From Bacillus pseudomycoides (GTDB lineage Bacteria > Bacillota > Bacilli > Bacillales > Bacillaceae_G), in assembly GCF_002582035.1 (NCBI RefSeq), contig NZ_NUQE01000026.1:47133-111132 (forward strand): DNA of 64,000 nt. The letters run 5' to 3'. The position numbers and the translations under genes were made by a program. This document shows positions 1 to 9,050 of the stretch, one piece after another. Below the pieces are notes generated by a model. That model ran no database searches. It had not been told where the DNA came from and saw only the letters and a program-made list of their open reading frames with translations. Numbering within the stretch: the stretch's first letter is position 1; each line of letters begins with the position of its first letter.

Positions 1-1030
1 GCGGGAAGATGTTGACGCCTCTGACGATGACCATATCATCCGCACGCCCGATGATTCCGCCTTCGAAAAAATAGTAGGGGTTGCCGCAAGCACATGACTT
101 ATTATTCTTTCTTACCATATCCCCTGTCCGATAGCGGATCAACGGAAAACCATAGCGACCGAGATTCGTCAGAACCAGTTCGCCACACTCCCCGTCCTCA
201 ACCGGTTCCAAGGTATCCGGATCGATGACTTCTGCCAAAAATTGTGATTCATTTACATGGATTCCGTTTTGCTGTGAGCACGAATATCCATAAGCACCCA
301 TTTCCGTCATTCCCACATGGTCATATAGCTCGGCATTCCATAGACTTTCAATCTGACTACGAACGGATGGGATCGATCCACCCGGTTCACCGGCTGTAAT
401 GATCGTATGAACATGGGAGCTTTTAATGTCAAAGCCGTGCTGCTCAGCTACCTCTGCAAGATGAATGGCATAGCTTGGTGTGCACAACAGTATGTTAGCC
501 TTATTTTCCAAAATACTGTACAGCCTCTCTGTGGACGATTGGCCTCCCCCCGGAATCACCAAGGCTCCTGCTTTTTTAGCGGCCTCATAGGCCGCCCAGA
601 AACCGATAAATGGTCCAAAGGAAAATGCCAGAAACAATCGATCGCGGCTCATTACTCCGGCCGATTTTAATACTTCCAGCCAGCAATCCTGCCACCAGTC
701 CCAGCTTTCCTTAGTATCCAATACTTTAAGGGGCCTACCGGATGTGCCTGACGTCTGGTGATAACGAATATAACTGGATTCCGGATAAGAATGATTGCGA
801 CCAAAAGGATCATTCTGAATTTGATCTTCAGCCAGCTCTTTTTTTGTCGTTAATGGGATTTTGTACATGTCTTCCTGGATTCGTATGGGTAAGAATACAT
901 CTTTTAACTTCTCTTTGTAGAACCCATTGCACTGGGATGCAAAAACAAGAAGCTGATTTAATTTCTGCAGTTGATACTGTGCTAAATCGACTTCATTTTC
1001 ATGAATTCGATACACTGCTTCCTTTTCCAT
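1..1030 (-). CDS. Phenylacetate-CoA ligase-like adenylate-forming enzyme (3' end outside window)
   Basis: The reading frame is open on the minus strand from an ATG at 1030 to the window edge (343 codons, no stop reached), so the C-terminus is missing. A strong GAGGAGG ribosome site lies 8 bases before the ATG. The protein has the phosphate-binding signature TSGTSGRP near residue 100, a FGPFIGFW stretch, the core ITAGEPGG near 220, HVGMTEMG near 245, and the hinge-type sequence GRADDMVIVRGVNIFP at the truncated end. These are hallmarks of the PaaK/coenzyme F390 synthetase branch of the ANL superfamily, which activates aryl or other acids through acyl-AMP to a CoA thioester. The substrate cannot be told from sequence. 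Sampled 60-base lines within the gene are about 40-63% GC by hand count, above the roughly 35% of neighbours, which suggests acquisition by transfer. The next gene of a possible operon lies outside the window. Confidence 0.85.
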   Translation of the reverse strand, partial: MEKEAVYRIHENEVDLAQYQLQKLNQLLVFASQCNGFYKEKLKDVFLPIRIQEDMYKIPLTTKKELAEDQIQNDPFGRNHSYPESSYIRYHQTSGTSGRPLKVLDTKESWDWWQDCWLEVLKSAGVMSRDRLFLAFSFGPFIGFWAAYEAAKKAGALVIPGGGQSSTERLYSILENKANILLCTPSYAIHLAEVAEQHGFDIKSSHVHTIITAGEPGGSIPSVRSQIESLWNAELYDHVGMTEMGAYGYSCSQQNGIHVNESQFLAEVIDPDTLEPVEDGECGELVLTNLGRYGFPLIRYRTGDMVRKNNKSCACGNPYYFFEGGIIGRADDMVIVRGVNIFP

Positions 1031-1921
1031 ATATTCCGTCCTCCTCAATAGCTTAAGTAAGCGCAAACATATTAGAAATATAAAAGTAAGTTTCAACTTG
1101 TAAATAGTGTTAAAGCAACTTAAAGCAAGACCAACCAAAGGCTGCTTCCTACTTAACTACGGCAATAACCGAATAAACTCATCCCAGATTTCCTGGTTTC
1201 CGTTATTTTCCGAATAGATTGCTTCCTGTTGAACTTCGAATTTCCGCATAATCTACAAGTTGACAATAGTCGAAATATTAATAATATTTCTAAAATAAAT
1301 ATAAACTAGTTTTCATTTTGTATATAAGATTGAATTTCTTCTATGTGGAACAATTGAAACTATTTTATAGAATTGTAACGCAACCAAAGCACTTCTCATC
1401 GTTCTTGTCTTGTACTGAATCCACAGCCATCATTCACTACCATTCCTAATCTTATAAAAATGGTCATACGGGCTGGGAATGAAATTTCTAAACAATTAGA
1501 ACTGAATGAGAATGGGATAAGAAGATAAGGAATTGGCATCTAGGTTAGTTGTGATTCACGTTGTCGCCAAGAATTAACTACAACGCTGAGTAAGAAAAAT
1601 TGTGGCTGCTTTTTGATTTAACTGTGCGCATAAAAAAAGGATGGCCCTAGCACTTTCGGTTTCTTCTCATACTTCCTGTTCTAATAACAATCTGGTTAAG
1701 AGCAGCAGGCGACATGTATCGTCGTAATTCTTTAGCAAATAAAAAGAAATCATAGTTTTTTTCAATCATTCATAAAAAAAGCGCATCATCCTTTCTATAA
1801 TTAATATAAAAAAAGGATAACGCGCTTTTATAGGCAAATTTTTTAAACTTACTGTAATTGTAAACTTTATTTTTGGGTCCTGCCGTATGCCCAGCATGAA
1901 CCTTTTGTCACTTAGTTTCAT
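1031..1921. other. Intergenic region, largely empty
   Basis: About 890 bases separate the ligase-like gene from the sirtuin gene. I see no convincing full-length gene on either strand. A 30-codon minus-strand frame (1249 to 1157) encodes a peptide ending WDEFIRLLP but has no clear ribosome site; it may be chance or the tail of a lost gene. An imperfect hairpin near the right end is listed separately. Composition falls back to AT-rich around 1040, which places one edge of the GC-rich segment at the start of the ligase gene. Confidence 0.5.
1777..1829 (-). terminator. Imperfect terminator hairpin after the sirtuin gene
   Basis: Arms of 18 bases (1777-1794 and 1812-1829) pair with about three mismatches around an AT-rich loop; A and T runs flank both sides. 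It lies about 90 bases past the sirtuin stop and would end the long minus-strand pyroglutamate transcript. Confidence 0.5.
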
Positions 1922-2665
1922 TTACTCTGTCTCGTCTACTTCACCTGCTAAAAATCCATCCACAAATTCTCCAATTGTTTCATGAAACGCATAATCAAAA
2001 TACGATTCTTGCCCTGTTTGCTCGTCATTAATAAGGATTGTCGTTGCCCCTATCTCTCGTTTTGCTATTTGTGGGAATGACGCTACAGGCTGTACTTTTA
2101 ACGACGTTCCCATTACAAGTAATACATCCGTTTCATACAATCGTTCAACAGCTGTTTGAAATTGAGGCAATGTGTCTCCATATAACACAACGTCAGGATT
2201 TAAAATGAAATTACACTTCTCACAGCGCGGCACTTCATGTTCAATCAGATATTGCAAGTTATACTTCATACGACACTTCGGACAATGAGCAGATTGCAGT
2301 GTACCATGTAAATCAATGACACGTTTACTCCCGCCTAGTTGATGAAGCCCATCAATATTTTGTGTTAAAACAACAATATCTTTTCCGCTTTCTTCTAACT
2401 GCGCAACAAACGTATGTCCTTTGTTCGGTTTATATTGATGAAATGTTTCGATTTGAAAGATTGCTTTATAATGTTTCCAAAAATCTTTCGGGTTTCGATT
2501 ATAATATCCTCTTGATAAATACATTTCTACATTTGCATCCGCGTACAAACCGTTCGCTGATCGAAAGTCTGGAATCCCACTCTCTGTACTTGCACCTGCC
2601 CCAGTCAACACCGTAATCTTCTTAGCATTGTCAATGATAGAACGCACTTCTCCATAATGCTGCAC
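1922..2665 (-). CDS. Sir2-family NAD-dependent protein deacylase (sirtuin)
   Basis: Removes acyl groups from lysine side chains using NAD, releasing nicotinamide and O-acyl-ADP-ribose; cytoplasmic. Visible motifs are the NAD-binding GAGAS (residues 22-26) with GIPDFRS, TQNIDGLH, the catalytic histidine in DLHGTL, the zinc site CPKC...CEKC, and MGTSLKVQP. I place the start at a GTG at 2665 (247 residues) because AGAGGTGA lies just upstream and the protein then begins close to the Rossmann fold; an ATG at 2722 would add 19 residues without a better ribosome site. It lies 69 bases after pcp with no terminator between, so it is probably the last gene of the pyroglutamate operon. The link to that pathway is inference only. 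Confidence 0.9.
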   Translation of the reverse strand: MQHYGEVRSIIDNAKKITVLTGAGASTESGIPDFRSANGLYADANVEMYLSRGYYNRNPKDFWKHYKAIFQIETFHQYKPNKGHTFVAQLEESGKDIVVLTQNIDGLHQLGGSKRVIDLHGTLQSAHCPKCRMKYNLQYLIEHEVPRCEKCNFILNPDVVLYGDTLPQFQTAVERLYETDVLLVMGTSLKVQPVASFPQIAKREIGATTILINDEQTGQESYFDYAFHETIGEFVDGFLAGEVDETE

Positions 2666-2734
2666 AACATTCACCTCTATGTATATTTCTTCTTTCATTA
2701 TAACAGGCATATGCAACAACATAGAAATTTTTCC

Positions 2735-3382
2735 TTAATGCGTTGTACCTTCTGCTACTACTATATCTATTTCTACTTCCAAAGCTGTTTGTATTAAAAG
2801 CTCTATTCCCTTTGTAATGTTAGAAAGTGACATGCTCGGTTGCCCAGGATATGCACTCGCCTGTTCTGGTAAAAACGGAATATGTACAAAACCACCAGAA
2901 ATACGATCTTTCTGCTTTGCTAATATGTGCATAAGTCCGTAAAAAAGATGATTGCAGACAAACGTCCCTGCTGTTTGCGAAACAGATGCTGGAATTCCCC
3001 CTTCACGAAGTTGCTTCACAATCGCTTTTATAGGCAGTGTTGACCAATACGCCACTGGGCCATCCTCAATCACTGGTATATCAATCGGCTGATTTCCTTT
3101 ATTATCAGGAATTCTTGCATCATCTACATTGATTGCAACGCGCTCAACTGTAATGTCGGAACGCCCTCCTGCTTGTCCAACACACACGACAAGAGCTGGC
3201 TCTACTTCATCAATATAAGATTCTAGCATTTGTAAGGATGTATGAAAAACCGTAGGAATTTGTTTACTAACGATTGTATATTCTCCTATTCTTTTTTGAT
3301 CAAGTTGTTTAGCAACTTCCCAAGCAGGATTGATTTTTTCTCCTCCAAATGGTTCAAATCCTGTTAGTAAAATTTTTTTCAT
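2735..3382 (-). CDS. pcp: Pyroglutamyl-peptidase I
   Basis: Cysteine peptidase (family C15) that removes N-terminal pyroglutamate from peptides. At 215 residues it has the family's usual length. The conserved triad is visible: Glu in the [11 protein letters not shown] region, Cys in [13 protein letters not shown], His in [10 protein letters not shown]. The N-terminus [13 protein letters not shown] is typical. The ATG at 3382 is chosen over a GTG nine bases upstream because AGGAGGT is spaced seven bases from it. It follows the DUF979 gene by 14 bases and supplies free 5-oxoproline to the enzymes encoded upstream, so its place in the operon makes metabolic sense. Confidence 0.95.
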   Translation of the reverse strand: MKKILLTGFEPFGGEKINPAWEVAKQLDQKRIGEYTIVSKQIPTVFHTSLQMLESYIDEVEPALVVCVGQAGGRSDITVERVAINVDDARIPDNKGNQPIDIPVIEDGPVAYWSTLPIKAIVKQLREGGIPASVSQTAGTFVCNHLFYGLMHILAKQKDRISGGFVHIPFLPEQASAYPGQPSMSLSNITKGIELLIQTALEVEIDIVVAEGTTH

Positions 3383-3396
3383 CAATCCCACCTCCT

Positions 3397-4359
3397 TTAA
3401 AATCGATATACAAGTGCGTACATAACAAGCATATTAATTACAAAAATTGCGATAGCAACCGGCGCTTGCGCTTTTATAACAGCATTTTTATCTTTAAGCT
3501 CTAATAACATTGCCGGAACAATGTTAAAGTTAGCAGCCATCGGTGTTAACAATGTTCCGCAATAACCAGCAAACATACCAAGTGCTGCCATAATTGCTGG
3601 ATTTCCGCCGTGCATTTGAACAATAAGCGGTAATCCAATCCCACCTGTAATTACAGCAAAAGCCGCGAACGCATTTCCCATTACCATTGTAAATAACATC
3701 ATTCCTAAGCAATATGCCATGACAGCCACGAATGGATATTCAGTCGGCAATACTTGTCCAACTAAATCCGCCACTACTTGTCCAACTCCAGATTTAGCAA
3801 ATATACCGCCAAGAGCAGCAAGCATTTGTGGTAAAATAACGGCCCATCCGACTGCTTGCAGTAAACGGCTTCCTTCTTGAACTGGTTCTGTCACTTTTGC
3901 TTTTGTAATGGCCATCGCAAAAGCAAAGGCAACTAATGCACCTAATGCGAGTGCAATTAGTGTTACTTTTTCAGGATCCACAATAAATATATTGCCAATC
4001 TTCAGTTTCCCAAGAGTGAGCGTTCCGATAATAGTAAACAAAGGGATTAATATAGCTGGTATGAAAATTTTATTGCCTAATTTTGCTGCATGTTTTACGC
4101 GCTCTTCTGCTGGTGCTTCTTGTTCATTTGATTTTGTTACTTTGTTCAATGATGCTAAAATAACCATAACTAAAACGATACAACCGACATAAAACGAAGG
4201 TATGATATTTCCAAATAAAAATGTAATGGCAAACAACGCCCAAAACAAACTAGAACCAAAACGATTCGGATGTTGACGATCAAAAGCAACACGAATTGCA
4301 ATAAATGCAACAATAATACCAAGCAGATAATAAATTGTGTCCAGTGTAATTAATTTCAC
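3397..4359 (-). CDS. DUF979 membrane protein, probable 5-oxoproline transporter subunit
   Basis: An integral membrane protein of 320 residues with about eight to ten hydrophobic segments, including the N-terminal [17 protein letters not shown] and a C-terminal [18 protein letters not shown]. It matches my recollection of the DUF979 family, which pairs with DUF969 beside 5-oxoprolinase genes and is annotated as a 5-oxoproline transporter subunit. The start is a GTG one base after the DUF969 stop, with AAGGAGG eleven bases before it, so the two subunits are probably translated in a coupled way. Transport of pyroglutamate is inferred from context and family naming, not from residues. Confidence 0.85.
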   Translation of the reverse strand: MKLITLDTIYYLLGIIVAFIAIRVAFDRQHPNRFGSSLFWALFAITFLFGNIIPSFYVGCIVLVMVILASLNKVTKSNEQEAPAEERVKHAAKLGNKIFIPAILIPLFTIIGTLTLGKLKIGNIFIVDPEKVTLIALALGALVAFAFAMAITKAKVTEPVQEGSRLLQAVGWAVILPQMLAALGGIFAKSGVGQVVADLVGQVLPTEYPFVAVMAYCLGMMLFTMVMGNAFAAFAVITGGIGLPLIVQMHGGNPAIMAALGMFAGYCGTLLTPMAANFNIVPAMLLELKDKNAVIKAQAPVAIAIFVINMLVMYALVYRF

Positions 4360-4360
4360 G

Positions 4361-5056
4361 CTACATCGCCTCCTTATCTTGATTCGCTTCTTGTTTCATG
4401 ACGTCGTCTATATGTTTATCAATTTGACGAAAACGAATCCAACTTACAATAAATGCAGAAATTGCTGTTGGAATCCCCCAAAGTGCCATATCCCACACAC
4501 CAACATGCATACCGACAGAATCAAAAAATCCTTTCATTAATAAAATAGCTCCTGTTGCAATAAAAATATCTTCGCCAAAAAACCATGCTGTATTTTCTGC
4601 AGCCGCCGCGTATGCTTTAATTTTTTCTCTTAATTTCTCTGGAAGTTTTCCATAACGAGCGTGCGCTGCCCCTTCCGCCATTGGTGCAACAAGTGGTCTT
4701 ACTGCTTGCGCATGTCCTCCAATGTTAAGTCCAATCGCTGCAGTTGCTTCACGAATGGTAAAATAAGAGAGAAGAACACGTCCCGTCGTTGCTCCTTTTG
4801 ATTTTGTAATAAGCGCTTCCGCTCGTTCTTTCAATCCGTAACGCTCTAAAATGCCAATAACTGGAAGTGTTAATAAAATAGGCATAGACATATATCGATT
4901 TTCTATAAAGAATTTTCCAAATAGGCTCATCACTTCATGAAATGACATACCGGATACCATCCCTGTTACAATTCCAGCTACCATCACAACTAACAATGTA
5001 TTAAGTCGAAATAAAAAACCAACTGCTACAATTAAAATTCCAATCAATTTAATCAT
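4361..5056 (-). CDS. DUF969 membrane protein, probable 5-oxoproline transporter subunit
   Basis: 231 residues with hydrophobic helices at about 1-40, 60-80, 105-125 and 180-205; the motif GGHAQAVRPLVAPMAEGAA lies in the middle. It is the usual partner of DUF979. It starts 27 bases after pxpA in the same direction and ends one base before DUF979. The charged tail (about residue 210 on) is likely cytoplasmic. It is assigned to pyroglutamate import by gene context; there is no ATPase nearby, so transport would be secondary. Confidence 0.85.
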   Translation of the reverse strand: MIKLIGILIVAVGFLFRLNTLLVVMVAGIVTGMVSGMSFHEVMSLFGKFFIENRYMSMPILLTLPVIGILERYGLKERAEALITKSKGATTGRVLLSYFTIREATAAIGLNIGGHAQAVRPLVAPMAEGAAHARYGKLPEKLREKIKAYAAAAENTAWFFGEDIFIATGAILLMKGFFDSVGMHVGVWDMALWGIPTAISAFIVSWIRFRQIDKHIDDVMKQEANQDKEAM

Positions 5057-5083
5057 ATATACCCCCCCAACTTTTTTTACGTA

Positions 5084-5839
5084 TTAAGGTGCACAAATGT
5101 TAATTTGTGCTTGCTGCAGTGCATTGTAAATGCTTTTCGCATAATCAACAGCATGCACGCCATCCCCATGAATACAAATTGTATGTGCTGCAATTGAAAC
5201 GATATCCCCATCAACAGCTTGGACATTCCCTTTTTGTACCATTTGTAATACTTGTTTTATCGCATCTTCTTCATTTGTAATCAATGCATTTGATTCTTTA
5301 CGATTTGTTAAGGTCCCGTTACTTTGATATGTTCGATCTGCAAATACCTCTTGTACAACACGAAGATTATATTTTTCTCCCGCATGCACAAATTCGCTAC
5401 TTGCTAATCCGAATAAAAGGAGATCTGGATTTATTTTATAAATAGCTTTTGCAATAGCATCTGCGATTTCTGAATTTATTGCTGCTAGATTATAGAGCGC
5501 ACCGTGCGGTTTAACATGGTTCATTTTCCCACCCAATGCACGGATAAATCCATCTAATGCCCCGATTTGATAAATCATATAATCGTACACTTCATCTGGT
5601 GAAACATGCATCATTCTTCTTCCAAAACCAATAAGGTCTGGTAAACCTGGATGTGCACCTATTGAAACATGGTGCTCTAACGCTTTTGCAACCGTACTAT
5701 GCATAACTGAAGGATCACCCGCGTGAAATCCACAAGCAATGTTTACCGATGAAACATAAGGTAGAATCGCATCATCATTTCCTATGTTATATACTCCAAA
5801 ACTCTCTCCTAAATCACAATTTAAATCCACTACCTTCAT
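5084..5839 (-). CDS. pxpA: 5-oxoprolinase subunit A (LamB/YcsF family)
   Basis: One of three subunits of the prokaryotic ATP-dependent 5-oxoprolinase, which opens 5-oxoproline to glutamate. At 251 residues it has the family's usual length. It begins with the characteristic VDLNCDLGESFG and carries VNIACGFHAGDP (about 32-43), SIGAHPGLPDLIGFGRR, VKPHGALYN and CIHGDG. Its ATG overlaps the pxpC stop by four bases (ATGA), so the two are translationally coupled. It acts in the cytoplasm with PxpB and PxpC. Confidence 0.95.
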   Translation of the reverse strand: MKVVDLNCDLGESFGVYNIGNDDAILPYVSSVNIACGFHAGDPSVMHSTVAKALEHHVSIGAHPGLPDLIGFGRRMMHVSPDEVYDYMIYQIGALDGFIRALGGKMNHVKPHGALYNLAAINSEIADAIAKAIYKINPDLLLFGLASSEFVHAGEKYNLRVVQEVFADRTYQSNGTLTNRKESNALITNEEDAIKQVLQMVQKGNVQAVDGDIVSIAAHTICIHGDGVHAVDYAKSIYNALQQAQINICAP

Positions 5840-6834
5840 GATTTCTCTCCTTTTAGCTTAATGAGCATCTTTAAAAGACACATTGTCTGTTCTTGTTTTA
5901 TATATATCTGCTGTGCTTCTATTACTGAAATTTTTGAAAACGAAAGGGAATCTCCTGGCTTTAATTGTGCAAGCAGCGGTATATCAACTGAAATTACATT
6001 GGCAATTCGCGGATATCCACCTGTTGTCTGACGATCTGCCATTAATATAATAGGCTGTCCTTCAGGTGGTACTTGAATTGTTCCATATGTCACAGTATCT
6101 GATAACAACTCTAATTTCCCCTCTACCTTTACCTGCTCCCCGTCTATACGATAACCCATTCGATCTGCATAATTGGAAATTTTAAATTGCTTTGTAAAAA
6201 AAGTACGACGACTCTCTTCTGTAAACTTTTCAAACTCTAATCCTTCCACGACACGAATCTTCGGACAATGATGATAGTTTGGTAAACAACTAGAGTTTAT
6301 TCCCCACATCGTTGTATCTCGTTTTTCATTTACAAGCTGCTGTATAACACGCTTTGCCCAAAGAGAAGGTGTACCTATTTGCAATTGATCTCCCTTTTGT
6401 AAAGCACGTCCTTCCACTCCGCCTAAATTAGCTCGCGTATACGTACTTTTGCTCTGCATTACATCTGGAACATGAATTCCACCAGCAAATGCTACATATG
6501 CTCTGCACCCTGACTGAATTTTTTTAAAGCAAAGCATACTTCCTTCTTTTACCAATACCGGGCGCCACAATGGAACTCGTTTTCCATTTAAAAGTGGTTC
6601 CATATTCGCACCGCCAATTGCAATTAATGTCGTTTGCTTAATTAACAGCTTCGGCCCGATAATCGTAATTTCTAATCCAGCTTCCCCTTCTTCATTCCCA
6701 ACTAACATATTCGCAAGTCTAAGTGCAACCGTGTCCATCGCTCCGCCAACTGGTACACCATATTGTTGATATGTATGTCTTCCTAAATCTTGTACAGTTG
6801 TCAACATTCCTTGTTGTAACACCTCTATGTTCAT
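5836..6834 (-). CDS. pxpC: 5-oxoprolinase subunit C (biotin-dependent carboxyltransferase-like)
   Basis: 332 residues of the KipA/AHS2 family. Motifs include TTVQDLGR (about 11-18), YGVPVGGAMD, IGGANMEPLLNG, FAGGI, SYTRANLGG-type STYTRANLGG, YRIDG and ILMADRQTTGGYPRIA. The start at 6834 is fixed by the ATGA overlap with the pxpB stop and a GGGAGG site; the reading frame stays open 46 codons further upstream but that part lies inside pxpB. It works with PxpB as the part that phosphorylates and hydrolyses the lactam. KipA-like proteins of B. subtilis also touch sporulation kinase regulation, but the full pxpABC set here argues for 5-oxoproline metabolism. Confidence 0.95.
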   Translation of the reverse strand: MNIEVLQQGMLTTVQDLGRHTYQQYGVPVGGAMDTVALRLANMLVGNEEGEAGLEITIIGPKLLIKQTTLIAIGGANMEPLLNGKRVPLWRPVLVKEGSMLCFKKIQSGCRAYVAFAGGIHVPDVMQSKSTYTRANLGGVEGRALQKGDQLQIGTPSLWAKRVIQQLVNEKRDTTMWGINSSCLPNYHHCPKIRVVEGLEFEKFTEESRRTFFTKQFKISNYADRMGYRIDGEQVKVEGKLELLSDTVTYGTIQVPPEGQPIILMADRQTTGGYPRIANVISVDIPLLAQLKPGDSLSFSKISVIEAQQIYIKQEQTMCLLKMLIKLKGEKS

Positions 6835-7538
6835 ACATTCCCATCCTCCCATTGTTGAAATTCCGTTTCTGTTATGGGGATGAAACGTAAATACATACCA
6901 CTTTGCAGATAAGTAGGCGGTACTTTTTGAGGGCGAAATAAAGAAATCGGTGTGCGTCCGATAATATTCCATCCGCCTGGTGTTTCAAGTGGATATATAC
7001 CCGTTTGACTTCCACCAATCCCGACAGATCCAGCTGGAATCTTTAATCGCGGCGTATGTTTTCGTGGAGTTGCAATCCGTTGCGACATACCTCCTAAATA
7101 AGGAAATCCTGGCGTAAAACCGAGCATATAAACAAAATAAGTGGATTCACTATGAATACGAATTACATCTTCTGTTGTTAACCCATGATGCTTTGCTACT
7201 TCTTCCAAATCAGGACCGTATTCCCCGCCGTAACAAACTGGAATGGATATATATTTATATTCTTTCATTTCCTTATCAGTCTCATCTTGTAAAAGGGACT
7301 GCACATAATCACAAACATAATCATACGGTGACACATTTATCTTTTTCTCCCTATGCAATATATAAGCATCATAATAAATTGTCACAGATGTATAAGAAGG
7401 AACACATTCTATCATTCCAGCAAACGGTACATTTTGTAACGTTTCAAATAAAGATTGCACTTGCTTATAAATTTCCATATTGATTTTCTGTCCAAATGTA
7501 ACGACAATCGCTTGATCACCTAATGCTGAAAATTCCAT
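6831..7538 (-). CDS. pxpB: 5-oxoprolinase subunit B (KipI/AHS1 family)
   Basis: 235 residues. The N-terminus FSALGDQAIVVTFG and the C-terminal GFTPGFPYLGGM...TPRLKIPAGSVGIGGSQTGIYP block are classic for this family. The start ATG at 7538 shares one base with the regulator's stop codon (TAATG) and is preceded by AGGGG; a start 27 bases earlier is possible but is less well placed. Partner of PxpC and PxpA in ATP-dependent ring opening of 5-oxoproline. First enzyme gene after the regulator. Confidence 0.95.
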   Translation of the reverse strand: MEFSALGDQAIVVTFGQKINMEIYKQVQSLFETLQNVPFAGMIECVPSYTSVTIYYDAYILHREKKINVSPYDYVCDYVQSLLQDETDKEMKEYKYISIPVCYGGEYGPDLEEVAKHHGLTTEDVIRIHSESTYFVYMLGFTPGFPYLGGMSQRIATPRKHTPRLKIPAGSVGIGGSQTGIYPLETPGGWNIIGRTPISLFRPQKVPPTYLQSGMYLRFIPITETEFQQWEDGNV

Positions 7539-8305
7539 TATTCCCCTACCTTCTTTTCTTTCCATCCTAATTGCATTGATACTTGTGTCGTCGTTTGAGT
7601 AAGATTTTCAATCCATTTTATAATTGCTGTTTCATCATATTCAGCTTCTAGTCCCGAAATACTCATACCACCAACAACCATACCATCGCTTCCAAAAATC
7701 GGAGCAGCGATAGCCGCTGTATGATTTTCAAGTTCTGAATAACTAATGGTATAACCATTATCCTTTGCTGTTTGCAGCATATCACGTAGTTCATTTTCAT
7801 CTGTAACCGTACCCTTTGCAAATGGAACAAATGTTGTATTTTTTATATAATTTTCTTGTTCTTCTTTTGAAAAATATGTAAGCAAAATACGTGGACACGC
7901 TCCAGCATACAGCGGAGCTCGCCGTCCAATTGCTGTATATACACGTACAGGTTGATCCCCGTCGATTTTTTCAATATAAATGGCTTCATCACCATCTTGA
8001 ATAATTAAATTAACTGCCTGTCCAATTTCTTTTTGTAACTTTTCCATATAAGGCTTCGCAATTTTCCGTAAAGATAACCTCTCTGAAACAAGCTGACCAA
8101 ATCGTAAAAAAACAAACCCTAACTTGTATGCACCATCTATTGTTTTTTGCAATAAACCCATTTCTTCAAGAGACCCAATAAGACGATATACTGATGTTTT
8201 AGGCATATTAGTCAATTTCACCATCTCAGCTAATGTTAGCGTCTCATACTCATAAAATAATTCTAAAATGGTCATTGTTTTCACTGCTGTTTTGTTATAA
8301 CTCAT
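7538..8305 (-). CDS. IclR-family transcriptional regulator of the pyroglutamate operon
   Basis: 255 residues with an N-terminal winged helix-turn-helix (about 8-65; LAEMVKLTNMPKTSVYRLIGSLEEMG) and a C-terminal IclR effector-binding domain (RAPLYAGACPRILLTYF, AAIAAPIFGSDG, GGMSISG). It is the first gene of the unit and overlaps pxpB by one base. Two palindromes sit within 50 bases upstream of its start, so it probably controls its own operon. The effector is likely 5-oxoproline or a product, by inference from the genes it precedes. Confidence 0.9.
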   Translation of the reverse strand: MSYNKTAVKTMTILELFYEYETLTLAEMVKLTNMPKTSVYRLIGSLEEMGLLQKTIDGAYKLGFVFLRFGQLVSERLSLRKIAKPYMEKLQKEIGQAVNLIIQDGDEAIYIEKIDGDQPVRVYTAIGRRAPLYAGACPRILLTYFSKEEQENYIKNTTFVPFAKGTVTDENELRDMLQTAKDNGYTISYSELENHTAAIAAPIFGSDGMVVGGMSISGLEAEYDETAIIKWIENLTQTTTQVSMQLGWKEKKVGE

Positions 8306-8319
8306 GAAGTCCTCCTTCG

Positions 8320-8355
8320 TTCCGTATTTCGGAACATTAATTCCGATTTTCGAAA
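8320..8355 (-). promoter_or_regulatory. Tandem palindromes, candidate IclR operator
   Basis: Two 15-base palindrome-like sites, 8320-8334 (TTCCG-TATTT-CGGAA) and 8341-8355 (TTCCG-ATTTT-CGAAA), are 21 bases apart centre to centre, which puts them on the same helix face. They lie directly upstream of the regulator's ribosome site. Two dimers binding in tandem is usual for IclR proteins; binding here is inferred. Confidence 0.6.
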
Positions 8356-8446
8356 TGAAATATCTATTTTAAATTATAAAATATTCATTCAATTCAAACA
8401 ACATATTTTTATTATTTATTATTAATAAATAATAAATAATAAAAAA

Positions 8447-8481
8447 AGCAATCAAACTCTAAATGAGTTTAATTGCTTTTT
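8447..8481 (-). terminator. Terminator after the signal peptidase gene
   Basis: A hairpin with 13-base arms (8447-8459 and 8465-8477; about one mismatch) and T runs on both strands. It ends the minus-strand lepB transcript just past its stop at 8492. Confidence 0.85.
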
Positions 8482-8491
8482 CTAAAAACGA

Positions 8492-9034
8492 TTATAACGA
8501 TCTAGCATGTTGCAGCGGCCAAAATACAACTGAACCTTTCCCAACAATTTGTTCTTCAGAAACAAAACCAAATGCGCGACTATCCTTCGATACTTGACGA
8601 TTATCTCCTAGTACAAACACATAGCCTTCAGGAACTGTTTTCTTTCCAGTTATCTCTTCTAGCGTAAAGTCAGGAGTTAGCTGCCCTCCAGATAGTTGCT
8701 TTTTATATTCATCTAAATATGGTTCAGCAACCGCCTTACCATTTACATATAAAACATCATTTTTATACTCAATTGTATCTCCAGGTAAACCAATTACTCG
8801 TTTTACTAAATCATGACCTTCATTCCCGTGAAAGACAATGATATCAAAACGATCTACCCCGTGTAGACTAAAACCAATTTTATTCACGACCATTCTCTCA
8901 TTATCTTTTAGCGTTGGCATCATGGATTCTCCCTGCACAAGCGACGGTGTAAATAAAAATGCACGACAAACAAATGCAATAACCAAAGCTAAAGCAATAC
9001 TTTTAACCCATGACATAATCTCACTCTTTTTCAT
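8492..9034 (-). CDS. lepB: Type I signal peptidase
   Basis: Membrane-anchored serine/lysine peptidase that cleaves signal peptides from exported proteins. 180 residues with one N-terminal transmembrane helix (about 9-28), the catalytic serine in QGESMMPTL, the catalytic lysine in LVKRVIGLPGD and the box GDNR...KDSRAFG near 145-155. This is the short Gram-positive form with a single anchor. Bacilli carry several sip-type paralogues, so a specific sip letter is not assigned. It lies 16 bases downstream of cutC and is probably cotranscribed with it. Confidence 0.95.
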   Translation of the reverse strand: MKKSEIMSWVKSIALALVIAFVCRAFLFTPSLVQGESMMPTLKDNERMVVNKIGFSLHGVDRFDIIVFHGNEGHDLVKRVIGLPGDTIEYKNDVLYVNGKAVAEPYLDEYKKQLSGGQLTPDFTLEEITGKKTVPEGYVFVLGDNRQVSKDSRAFGFVSEEQIVGKGSVVFWPLQHARSL

Positions 9035-9050
9035 CTATACCCTATCTCCT

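Noticed and set aside
407-1056. Two plus-strand frames of 87 and 104 codons
   Set aside because: They are antisense to the ligase-like gene, whose motifs are clear on the minus strand; no ribosome site.
2362-2616. Plus-strand frame of 84 codons inside the sirtuin gene
   Set aside because: Shadow of a gene with full NAD and zinc motifs; no ribosome site and no sensible protein composition.
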